DNA of 64,000 bases from Chrysoporthe austroafricana (Eukaryota; Ascomycota; Sordariomycetes; Diaporthales; Cryphonectriaceae). Numbering within the stretch: position 1 is the first letter of the stretch; each line of letters starts with the position of its first letter. The notes beneath the pieces are model-generated. The model was not told the origin of the DNA, did not search any database, and saw nothing but the letters and a program-made list of their open reading frames with translations. The position numbers were made by a program, and so were the translations under genes. The stretch covers positions 248,001 to 312,000 of the forward strand of contig JYIP02000008.1 of the NCBI GenBank assembly GCA_001051155.2. Direction: 5' to 3'. Shown piece after piece: positions 10,507-20,523 of the stretch.

Positions 10507-12652
10507 TCAGAGCACAGCCGCCGCGCGCTCCAAAAACGCATTAAAGCTTTTGATCTGCTTCAACGCACCACCGCCAGGACCGCTGCTACAAGCCTGTTCC
10601 GCGATCCTGCTAATGAGCAGCTCTAGATTAGCAAGGTCTGCTGTCTTCTGGTCCTTCGCTGAGAGCTCAGGGGCGGCCCGGCCCTGTTCGATCGCAAGGT
10701 CAATATCGTGCATTGCTGCCGAGAGGTTGATGTTGTGCTGCTCATATGATTAGTCATTTGACCACAATAGTGAAGGACGAGTGAAGAGGGAAAGTAAAGA
10801 GCATAAGAAAATGGGGAGTGAGGAAGTAGTCATACCAAAGCCTGTTTGCTGTCCTCATCATGTTTGACTCTGACAGCATCCATGCGGAGTGCGACTTGCT
10901 CCCTCTCAGCCCGAATCTGCATAATTCTCTCTCGCAACCTTAACCTCTCCTTTTGTGCATCGCGGACACGCTTCTTGAGCGTGAATAGCTGATCAAGAGC
11001 AATCGTCTGTCATCGGTGTCAGCAAACATGACACTCTCCAAATGAAAGACCGTAGTAACCCACATGCTCTAAAAGCCGTGTGCGTAATTGTCCCTGAAAC
11101 GCCTCCAGAGCCCTCAACTTGATACGGTTCTCCTTCTTGGTGGCAGCATCCTGCGCATTGCTGATATTTTCCTTCACCTTGTTCACGCTGCTGTTGATGA
11201 TCTCCTCGCACATCTGGGCGAGGACGTCGACAGCATTGACACCGCTCCGATTAGCGTACGGTATGTCTAGGTTGAGTATGTCCTCATCGTCTGAGTCGTC
11301 ATCACCACGACGCTTTAGCCGTGTGAATCGCTGAATCTTGACTGGTACTGGCGGACGACTCTCAGTATCATCCTTTTTCTTGCGAGCCGTTGGTGGTTTT
11401 TTTGATTTGGTCCGTGGTGGCTTCGGTTGGCGCTGCTTCTGTGGGCTTTTCTTCTTCGGTGGCGCCGCAGGTCGCGGCCGTTTTACGACTCGCTCATCCG
11501 AGGCTTCATCGGGTGATAATTCCGGTGAGACGACCGGTGAAGTTCTTCGCGGTCGCTTTCGGCCGAGGCGTAGCGCAGCTTCCCTGTCATCGATCTCCTG
11601 AGCTTCTTCATCCTCGACAGTTGTGGGCTCATCTACGACGGTCTCGGCGATTTCTGGAACATCTCCCTCCAAGGCCAGATCTTCTGCCACCACATCTTCC
11701 CCGACGTCCCTCTCGGCATGGACAGACAAGTCCGATGAAAGCTCGTTAATCTCATCATCAGACAGCCGAGTACTCCGTCGCAGACTAGTCTGAGCAGGCC
11801 TTGCTGGGGCCAGGGCTCCGGCCGCACTCTTCCTGGATTTTCGCGACAGCGGCGACGATGACTGCAGGAAGCCAATGCCCGTGTCGTTATCCGCCGATCG
11901 CATGGCAGACTGAAGTAGCTCGCTCGAGTCTCTTGCTCTATCAGACCGCAGCCTCCGTCTGTGGCCGCTGCCCGGCGCGTCTTCAGGACTTTCGCTCACC
12001 TCTTCGGTACGTAGCGCGGATAGAGGTGAGGAATGCAGAGGAGCCTGATGTTGTACCACTGGTTCTAGCACAACGGACTTCTCTGCCCCGGCCGCGCGCT
12101 GAAGCGAGTCGCGACTCCGAGGCGTAGAGCCCGGGGCCGCCTCCGCCTCGTCACCAGTCGGGGGAGCATTGTCTATATCGTAAGGGTCGCGAATCGGCAG
12201 GGCAGATGGCACGCGTTTCGACGAGCGGTTTGCAGAGCTCGGCTGAGCGGATGGTGGTTGAGGTTGGTCCAGTCCCGGGGCAGCCACGCCTCCCGAGTCC
12301 AGCTGCCGCCTCTTTGCCGACGTATTTGAGCTAGTACGCTTGACTGATGCGGGCGCTGGCGTCGGCCCTGGAGATGGTGCGGCGGGCGGATCTGACGATT
12401 CTTGTTCTGGCTCAGGTTCGGGCTCGGGCTGCGGCGCGAGCCCCGGGAAGGTGAAAAGGTCGCCGAAGTCTGCATCCTGGACCTGATGGCGTCTTCGGGC
12501 AGATGCGGTCAGTACAGGCAGATTGGATGAGGGACAGACTGGGGATGACCCACGCCGCACCGCGCATGCGTGATCGCATGCGATCCTCACGGGCTACACA
12601 TTGAAGTTAGACGCGTTTCTTACCACAAATCAGGGTACTCACTCTGATCCAT
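10507..12652 (-). CDS. Inner kinetochore subunit AME1/CENP-U-like
   Basis: Ame1 (CENP-U) pairs with Okp1 (CENP-Q) in the COMA part of the constitutive centromere complex and links centromeric nucleosomes to the Mis12 complex. Five exons: 12652-12643, 12593-12554, 12492-11064, 11006-10836 and 10737-10507, giving 626 residues. The first exon holds only MDQ plus one base, the second encodes TREDRMRSRMRGA; the ATG at 12590 is an artefact of reading through intron 2. The N-terminal 400 residues are disordered, with Pro/Ser stretches and basic Lys/Pro AT-hook-like tracts near residues 370-400. The conserved C-terminal part begins at DILNLDIPYANRSGVNAVDVLAQMCEEII and continues as a long coiled coil to a tail starting AMHDIDLAIEQGR. 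All introns have canonical borders and keep frame. The neighbouring genes are unrelated. Confidence 0.8.
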
Positions 12653-14623
12653 GCCGTCGCAAACCTGTCAGGTCAGGAGCAACGAGCTTGGATAGGATGC
12701 TCGCGCCGTCTATCTAACATGTAGCTTGAAATTCGCAGTAAGTTTTAGCATTGGCTTCTGGTCTGGGAGACGCGACGACGCGTCGCCCGGGTGGGGAGTG
12801 ACGTTGATTGACGTTGCTAGGGTTAGGGCTATGTCAAACCGCGTGGCAGCGATCTCTTCCCGGGGTCTCTGAAAGCCCTTCCAAAGGCGCAGCAGCTATG
12901 ACTAGGCCGCTCTGGGGCTTTCTTGTCCTGCGAGGGCCTAGCAATATCGCAAGCTCGATCGCTAACCCAAACGCCGAGGCTCTTCACCCTTGGTTACGCG
13001 ATAGCTCCCACACCGGTTCGTCGCTGGTTCAGCTGCAGTGCGTGACTCGGGCAACGCTACCTGGTACTTCATGTTTGTATCTGTGTGTCTACGACTACTT
13101 CTGAGCTTAGGGATAAACTTTGTGGCTTTGGAACTCCTATCATGGACGCATGGGGGTGAAACTGCGCCCTGATCAGGAACCGCCCAGCCTGGGACTTCAA
13201 GACATGGGGGTTCACGACAGAGTCGCGGTAGCATGGACCCACAGTCAAGGCTGAGTGGTCTTCGAACGCACTACTGAGTATAGTACAAACAGACGATCTA
13301 CATATAGCATCAAAGCCAAGCATCGACCCGCAGGTTGTTGCTCCACCGAACTCTATAAATACCAGGACCTGGGCTCCACCTCAATGGCATAACCAGGGTC
13401 TAGTAATATATGTACAGTATCGTTAGCCATTATCGCTGGGAGCGTCGATTTGGCTCCAGGCATTGGCCTGATCGACCCCATGGGCTCTGGACCAGCTCGG
13501 TCCGGCGAGCGGGAAAGGAGACGAACGCCTGTCTGGTGGTTCTGCCGGCCTCTGGGAGGAAAGTATGCGCCACGACCCCTGAGGTTGGGCCAGGTTGCGG
13601 CTGCAGAGTATGCCGGGCAGCTCTGGAGGAGAGTGTACTATGAATACTGTAGTTCAACGGTAGAGCCTTGTTTCACTATAGCGGCTGTAGACTGAGCTTA
13701 CGGGGAGACGGAATAAGCATGTGTTTCGGGCCCTGCCGACCTGCCGGTTTGCCGTCTGCTTGCATGCTCATTCAAATTCCAGCGTCCTGGTTGCACCCGG
13801 ATGACGCGGCCTCAGACCCAGACGGCGGCACAGGCGGTCTCTCCATTCGGTGCCTCGGGGTTCTCCCGAGCTGTCTGCGCCTTGGTGAGACGCGGCCTAT
13901 GCATGGATGCGAGGAGAGAAGATCGAATCGGTTAAGACTGTGTGGTGATTCTGTTCCAAGGGCAAATGATTGAGCAGACTATCGGGAAGTGGGCGTTTTC
14001 CCGCCCCTGCATGGATGCCCGCCTGCGTCATCGCCCTCCCTACAACACCCATGTGAACCACTGCCACCTCCCATCGTCGCGAACCAGGGCAGGGTCCGCT
14101 CCTGGATCTTAAACGGCGCAGTCTGTGCTGGCCGAAAATAACGTCGTCCCATCTTGACGACCGATCTTTAAATTCCTTAATTTGATCTTCGAGGCCGTCC
14201 TGATGTGGACTCGAGTCTCCAGCCGACTCGGGCCGTATCTGCTATCGCGAATCACCCTCGTGCCCACCAAGGTCTCGTCGTTGCGTCGACCACCAGCAGG
14301 ACCAGCGCGCTTGTAGTTTGCCTACTGGCGCCGATTTACACCTTCACGATATCTTCTTCATCCGTCTTGCCGATCCGCAAGCCAGCTCACCAATCCAGTG
14401 CCAACTGGTATTCTGTGGCTCTCTCCGTCGTATGACCAGGCACAGGCGGCCCACACATCCGGCTGCCGCATTATTCTGCACAGATGACCAGGACAGGACG
14501 AAATCGGCACACGTCTAACTGATAGATATCGCCCCACGCGTCTCTTGAACAGACGCTTGCCTTGGGTTCTGGTGCTTCCTTACCCCGTCATCAACTTACC
14601 GACCATTTTCTATATCCTCCACA
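12653..14623. other. Divergent intergenic region between AME1 and LicD genes
   Basis: About 2 kb upstream of both flanking genes. Near the kinetochore gene there are two TGACGTTG copies (12800-12817) and a TAGGGTTAGGG stretch (12819-12829), candidates for transcription-factor sites. The rest has many short frames without protein features. Confidence 0.4.
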
Positions 14624-15946
14624 ATGCGGCTCGCCAGGATTCTGCCCACGCTCGCGTTGGGAACCGTATGGGTCCCAACAGCAGTCGGAGACGCGGATTT
14701 CTTGCAAGTGAGAAGGAACAATCCCTACAATCTCAATATCGAACGGAGCGATGAGCCAGAAAAATACTTTCGTAAGCTCTGCCTCGCCCCCTACGAGCCT
14801 GCCGGTGTTTCCGCAGAGCCTCATGCCATCGAGTCACCCCTCCCCGACATACTATACTTATTAGTGATCAGCCTGACTAACAAATTGCTTTTCAGATGAA
14901 GCCTCGTGAGTCTGCTTTAACCCCCTCCCGTCCAGGAAGGCCCCTCTTGTACTGACGCTGGTCACTGAAGCTTCCATCCTCGCTATGACGGGCGGTTAGT
15001 AACCCTGACAGGCTTGCTACCAGAACACGCATACTGATTTTCACGGCAGATTTGCAGAGGAAGTCTTGCCCTACGACGAACAGCAGAAAGTGCTGAAGAA
15101 CCTCGTCAAAACGTATCTGGCCACCTTCAAGGAGTTAGGGGTCGAGACGTGGCTCATGCATGATTCCCTGCTGGGCTGGTGGTGGGGAAAGAAGGTCCGC
15201 TACCTCAGACGCCTCTCGCGGATGTAATGTTGAGGCTGACGACGATGATCAGATTCTGCCGTGGGATATGGATATTAATGTGTAAGCTTGCGCCCTGGGC
15301 CTTCAGATGGGACTCGCCGCAGATCCTGAGGCGTACCTATACCATCCAGACAGACGCTGACAAACCTCGCAGCCAGGTATCTGAGGCGAGCATGCACTAC
15401 CTCGCATCGTACTACAACATGTCTACCTTCCACTACAAGGCACCCCGGTCCTCCCATGGCAGGGACTATCTGCTCGAGGTCAACCCCCATTACATCGACC
15501 GAGAGCAGACCGACAGTCTCAACGTCGTCGACGCGAGGTGGATCGACATGGAGAGCGGGATGTACGTCGACATCATCACGGTGAGGTACAACCTGACGCA
15601 TCCAGCCGGCGAGGGGATTCTTTCTTGCAAGGACGGCCATGAGTTCAGGGTAGGATGCACCCCAAATTCCACGATATCCGTCCCAGGCTGACCTTCCCGC
15701 AGGACACCTACCTCTTTCCCCTCCTCAGCACAACCTTTGAGGGGTCGCCAGTCAATATCCCCTATAGGTACAAAGACATGCTTGAGGCTGAGTATGGTTC
15801 ACAAGCACTGGCAGAAACCCATTTTGCGGAGTAAGTCTGCCCGTCGCGGAGCAGGTGGACGCGTGTTGACGATTTGCAGCCATGTCTTCGACGATGAAAA
15901 AATGGAGTGGCTGCCTGAGGCCGACAGCAACGTTGAGCTCCGGTAA
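14624..15946 (+). CDS. LicD-family protein (phosphosugar/phosphocholine-type transferase)
   Basis: LicD-domain proteins act in transfer of phosphorylated groups to glycans; fungal relatives of Mnn4 act in mannosyl-phosphate addition in the Golgi. Eight exons: 14624-14771, 14896-14905, 14971-14994, 15050-15194, 15253-15281, 15373-15649, 15703-15830 and 15880-15946, in all 275 residues. A hydrophobic N-terminus (MRLARILPTLALGTVWVPTAVG) is a signal peptide or anchor. The LicD core follows: RFAEEVLPYDEQQ, ETWLMHDSLLGWWWGKK, then ILPWDMDINVQVS with the acidic metal-binding DxD, and later the block DTYLFPLLSTTFEG. Every junction restores this known motif order. Exons 2 and 3 are only 10 and 24 nt. 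The donor after exon 4 (GTCCGC) is weak, but the frame and motif support it. The true 3' end may lie slightly further, since a GTAATG follows directly at the stop. Confidence 0.82.
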
Positions 15947-16918
15947 TGATCGGTCCGAATCAACGGCGGAAAAGTATACGCCGCACTTGTTATCTTCGGG
16001 TCGAACATCGAAAACGAAGCCGATCCCATCGCCTTACAGTGAGCACTCGATTTGGAGGCTTACATCTTGGGACCTACCATCTGGGACGCCTCTCGTGCTT
16101 ATATATTTGATTCAGGGTGTCAGGTAGATTCACCTGCCACCCTCCGATCCGTCATTTCCAAAAATCCCGTCCAGGCGCAAAGGTTGGTCTTCAGAGGGAG
16201 GATGGCAAAATGGGAACGATGTGCATTTTCAGGTGAAATGGGCGTTGCGGAGGGTTAGCGGAGGGTTAGCGGAGCGACAACTCAGTGTGATATCCACAAG
16301 GCAACGGTACGGAGTTATTCGGGCAGAAGACAAGCATCTGATCTCTGGGGCCTCTGATCAGCACCTCTGTAGAAATGGTAGACCCTAATCGTGAAGGGGA
16401 AAAAAAAAGATGATGAATAGCACGGCCCATCCTGTGCACCGAGCAGTGAGCCCTGACTAAGTATAGCGATCACGCTAATGTGGCTGGTCCGATCAGCTGC
16501 ATGGCAAGACATCTATTTGAGTGGGACCCTTGTCGCTGCGTGACGTCCTCAGTCCCGCAGCTGATACGCCCCGGCCCACTACCCTCCACGTAACCTACGT
16601 CGCCAGCAGATCCCATCACCCTCTGGCAGCCTAGCCAGCTACGCAAGCTTCAAGGCTGCAACAAACGTCGCGACGACGGTCTTCAGCTGGATCTAGAGCA
16701 TCCAGGGCCCTTTGCAGCATCTTAAGACCACCAGAGAACCGAAGGGACAACGCCGATCTTCTCCCTCGCTGGCCGTGCAACCCTGAGGGCCAAACACCCG
16801 ACCATCCCCCGTCTGAACATCAGCGAGCCTGCCTTTGAGGGCAGACGCACCTCCCTCCCACGCACCTGAAGACCTCCCCTCGTGGACTGGCCCGTTGAGG
16901 CCCAAGAGATCAGTCAAG
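15947..16918. other. Intergenic region with a short protein-like stretch and a tandem repeat
   Basis: The stretch 15963-16102 reads like protein (including KVYAALVIFGSN and EAYILGPTIWDASRAYIF) but is interrupted by TGA at 16040-16042. It may be a relic or a spliced 3' exon. A tandem 11-base unit GCGGAGGGTTA occurs twice at 16247-16268, followed by a third partial copy. Confidence 0.4.
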
Positions 16919-18216
16919 ATGGGCGCGTGGAATGTGAGTAGCCTCCTCCAGGAGCTCCCCGACGAGACGCGACGAGACTGACCACCAGGACAGCTATTCC
17001 GCTTGGCGGGCGACTTCTGCCATCTGGGCTCCAAGATCGTCCTCCTGCTTTCCATACATCGAAATCGAAGCGCAGAAGGTAATTTCACCCTTCCATGATC
17101 CTCCCTCACTCATAAGATCCCCCCTCTACGGCGTCGGGGTACGATCGCTGACGCGCGCGCCCGTTCGCGATGGCTGGCAGGCGTCTCCTTCATAACACAG
17201 GTCCTTTACTGCGTCGTGTTCCTGGCGCGCTACACGGACCTCTTCGGCGCCGCACAATACCTATACAACCGAATCTTCAAGATCTTCTACATCCTCTCGT
17301 CCTTCTATATCATCGGGGTGATGCAGTGGATGTTCCCACGGACGAGGGAGCGGGAGCTGGCGTGGAAGCTGGGCGCGGCGTGTTTCTTCGGCTCGCTGCT
17401 CCTCTCGCCTTTCACCATGCTCATCTTCCAGGACAAGGATGAGTGGAGCTTCTTTTACGTGAGTCTTGCCGCACACCACACACAACGGCCCCTCTGGCAA
17501 AGTCACCCCTGCTGATCGTCTGTCGCCTATAGTGGCTCTGGAACCTCTCCTATATCCTCGAGTCCGTCTGCGTCCTCCCACAGCTCCTCCTCCTCCGCCA
17601 GACTACTGTCCCCACCGTCATCGACACCTACTACCTCCTCGCTCTGGGCCTGTACCGCGGCTTCTACATCCTGAACTGGATCGTCCGCGAGCTCGACATC
17701 AGCGACCTCAAGCCCAAGCCCGTGCAGGTCATCTTCGGCATCCTGCAGACCGCCCTCTACGTCGACTTCGCCTGGGTCTACTACACGCGCCAGCGCGTCA
17801 AGCTCCGCTCCGGCGGCGTCGTCGACGCCGACGACATGCGCAAGAGCTGGCTGCTGCGCCGCATCTTCGGGAAGCACGTCGACCGCGACGCCGCGGCCGG
17901 CGGGGACGACGAGGAGGGCGCCCCCGCGCTGGGCGGCGGCGCGCGGAATGGCAGCGCGGGCCGCAGCGCGTGGGGCAAGAGGGGCATCTCGGTCAGCGCG
18001 GACGACGGCGTGCTGGGCAGTGAGGGCCGGCCGTTCATGGAGGACGACGACGAGGAGCACGGCATCACGGACGTCGACGCCCCGGACGCTAAGATGAGGG
18101 ACCCCGATGAGCTGGCCATGGCGCTGGACGACGAGGACGAGGACGAGGCGGGCGGCAGCTCGAGCAGTCATGCTATACCGAGCGGTGTGAACGGCGGTGA
18201 TGAGTGGAGGGACTAG
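16919..18216 (+). CDS. ERD2: ER lumen protein-retaining receptor (K/HDEL receptor) with acidic tail
   Basis: Erd2 binds the C-terminal HDEL/KDEL of escaped ER proteins in the Golgi and returns them in COPI vesicles. Exons 16919-16933, 16994-17078, 17181-17458 and 17533-18216 give 353 residues. The family order is complete: LFRLAGDFCHLGSKIVLLLSIHRNRSAEGVS at the N-terminus, then FLARYTDLF, seven hydrophobic segments, WLWNLSYILESVCVLPQL, and YRGFYILNWIVRE. Arg in the NRSAEG loop and the acidic-aromatic patches match ligand-binding regions of the family. The receptor part ends near residue 215. A further 130 residues are Gly/Ala/Asp/Glu-rich, highly acidic and probably disordered; yeast Erd2 lacks this. 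Similar extended paralogues are known in moulds. The gene converges on a GH76 gene whose product ends in SDEL. Confidence 0.92.
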
Positions 18217-18594
18217 GAGCCCAGGTGGGATTGATGGAGCAGAGTGAAAGAGGAGGCAGCTTCTCGGGTGGTGGTCCACCGCGTTGCGTATGGGGCAGAT
18301 CAGTACATTTGATAGGGTGCCCGGGTATCGCGGTCAATGGAGATTAGGACAACCCCTACAGGATCAGTAGTAGGTCGTGGGCTGGACTAGGCATTTGAGC
18401 GTGTAACACCAACGAACAACAGCGGGGAATTTAGGTTACGTCTTTTGGGATTTGTTGCGAACAACCGTAGTGTCGAAGTGACCCGGGACTCTTGAGACAC
18501 GTCTCTAGTAGCATTCAGACACACGGTTTACAAGTAATATATTACACGGTAAACCTGCTCGGTCTGTATCCTATAGGTGTATGCGCGAATAGCG
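18217..18594. other. Convergent 3' region of ERD2 and GH76 genes
   Basis: A 378-nt stretch between two facing stop codons. AT-rich words near 18535-18545 could serve in 3' end formation. No gene seen. Confidence 0.45.
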
Positions 18595-20523
18595 TCACAA
18601 CTCGTCGCTCTCAGTCGGACGGCGCTGGGCTCTCGCTGCACCCGGGCCGTCGGAGATCTCCCAACAGGCCCTCAGCAGCGCCAGCCCGCCGCCCTGCGTC
18701 TCAACAGTCCGCCCACGGCCACGGTCGTTGAGATCCTCCTTATGGCCCTCGCCGTTCCTATCACACTCCCCGTCCTCGTCTTCGCAGTCATCATCATCGT
18801 CGTCGTCCCAGGAGGTTTTCCGCAAGGCCAGGTGGTCCGCGAGATGCTTCTCAACATCAGGCAGGGGCACCTTCGGGACACTCGGCGGCTTGACAGGTGT
18901 GCGCCTCCACATCGGATCATCCGGTACACCTCCATTCCTATAATCCACTGCGTCGGGGTCCATCATGTCGGCGAAGTCCTCATCAGCTGGCATCTCGTTG
19001 CCCAGGCCCAGCAGGCCTGCGGTCCACCACATACCGATGCTACCCGTGTTGTCGCGTGTATTCATCATCGCGTGCCTGTTGTGCTCGAGCCAGGGGAGAT
19101 AAGATTGGCACGCGTGCAGGTGCCTGCGGATATGGCGTAGGGTATCGCTCTGCGGCTCCACGAACTCGGACCATGAGATTGAGGAGCCACAGAAGGTTGT
19201 CAAGTGGTGAAAGAAGATGCCCTTGAAGGTCTGAGCGTCCTGCGAGCAGTCACCGTGGCTGTCACAGATCTCTTCTATGACGCCTGCGCGGCCGATGCCG
19301 TGCCAGCGCGGCAACTTGCTGCCTCGCCATGGACGCGGATCGCGTGCATGAGGGACGTTGCGGTCAATAGGCCGCTGTTCTCCCAGATCCCATCCCGTGG
19401 CTTTGATGACAGATCGGATGAGCTGGTGCCCGTCTGCCACATACGAGTAGTTACCTGTAATCTTCCAGAGGTTGAGCTGACCCGTCAAGATAACGCCCTG
19501 GTTGTAGGTGTACACCTGTTCATTGCGGATGTCACATCTCTTGTTGGTGCTTCCAGGGTCAGTCCATCCCGAGATGTGGAATCCGTCTGTGTACAGGCCT
19601 TTATCGTTCATCATCCCGGAGGACTGAAGCCAACGGTAGCCGTCCATCGCAAAACGAAGGAAGGCAGGGTCCTGAGGTTTGAATACGTCCTGCGCACTCG
19701 GCCGCACAAAGTGCTCGGAGCTGGTGGTATCCGCTTCACTAAAGAACGGCGAGCGATTCCCGTCGCCCGGAAAGTACAAGTGCATCGATGCCGATGCCGA
19801 GACGAAGAGCTGGTTTGTGATTGCGTTCTTGTACGGCTCGAGTCTCGGGTTCCAGGTCATACCTCCACCACAGAGATCCGAGTCCCAGCCCATCTTGGCC
19901 AGATTCCAGAAGATCCTGCTGCGATGCGCAAACGCGGGGATCCATATATTCCCGTGCCACTTCTCAAAGCCGTGCTGGCCCAGATACTCGCCCATAGCAT
20001 CGAATGTCTGCCTCGAGGTAACACTGGTGTGAAGTTCGATGAACTGGATGGTCTCGAGCCAGCCCAAGACTACCCAGAGGATATCGTCGTAGGCCTCGTT
20101 TCGGATGGCGAAACTGTCCTGGCCGAAATAGAAGCTGAGGACTTGTGAGAAAAAAAGAGTAACAGTGTTCTCCTTTCCCATGCCGGCCCAGCGGTCGGTG
20201 CCTGGGAGGAGATCGAGAGCCCGTGAGATTGTGTTGAGGGCACCAGAGACTTGCGTCCCTATGACGGCAGCCGTCCAGTCGATGGCTGTAGGCCATGTCC
20301 CTAGCCAGGGCTGAAAGTATTCGTCTTGCATCGTATCGAGGATCTCTATGATCTTATCTAAGAGATCCGTGCTCGGCGTGGCAGCCAAAGAATGACTGGC
20401 GAGCTCATCGTGATTCTCGGCCAGTGTTTGCTGTTGCGCGGGTGGCTTCAAGTGGGATCTTCCAGCCACTGCGCCAAGCAAGGCCGCCTCGAGTGCGATT
20501 CGCAAGAACAACATATTGTTCAC
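18595..20523 (-). CDS. GH76 alpha-1,6-mannanase-like protein with C-terminal SDEL
   Basis: GH76 enzymes (Dcw1/Dfg5, Aman6) cut or transfer alpha-1,6-mannan and are needed to build the fungal wall. The intronless frame has 642 residues. A signal peptide occupies about residues 1-21 (hydrophobic, ending GAVAG). The catalytic Asp pair typical of the family is visible in EAYDDILWVV (Asp146-Asp147), with further family blocks WHGNIWIPAFAHRSRIFW, GGGMTWNP, KNAITNQLF and YTYNQGVILTG. The C-terminal 90 residues are unusual: a run of seven Asp, an acidic cysteine-containing patch, then Arg-rich sequence ending PTESDEL. SDEL is a known variant of the HDEL/KDEL retrieval signal, which would keep the enzyme in the ER or Golgi. 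No GPI-anchor signal is visible, unlike Dcw1/Dfg5. Confidence 0.85.
   Translation of the reverse strand: MNNMLFLRIALEAALLGAVAGRSHLKPPAQQQTLAENHDELASHSLAATPSTDLLDKIIEILDTMQDEYFQPWLGTWPTAIDWTAAVIGTQVSGALNTISRALDLLPGTDRWAGMGKENTVTLFFSQVLSFYFGQDSFAIRNEAYDDILWVVLGWLETIQFIELHTSVTSRQTFDAMGEYLGQHGFEKWHGNIWIPAFAHRSRIFWNLAKMGWDSDLCGGGMTWNPRLEPYKNAITNQLFVSASASMHLYFPGDGNRSPFFSEADTTSSEHFVRPSAQDVFKPQDPAFLRFAMDGYRWLQSSGMMNDKGLYTDGFHISGWTDPGSTNKRCDIRNEQVYTYNQGVILTGQLNLWKITGNYSYVADGHQLIRSVIKATGWDLGEQRPIDRNVPHARDPRPWRGSKLPRWHGIGRAGVIEEICDSHGDCSQDAQTFKGIFFHHLTTFCGSSISWSEFVEPQSDTLRHIRRHLHACQSYLPWLEHNRHAMMNTRDNTGSIGMWWTAGLLGLGNEMPADEDFADMMDPDAVDYRNGGVPDDPMWRRTPVKPPSVPKVPLPDVEKHLADHLALRKTSWDDDDDDDCEDEDGECDRNGEGHKEDLNDRGRGRTVETQGGGLALLRACWEISDGPGAARAQRRPTESDEL

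Noticed and set aside
13645..13745. tRNA-like word TAGTTCAACGGTAGAGC
   Set aside because: It matches an A box, but no GGTTCGAATCC-type B box at the right spacing and no acceptor stem could be formed.
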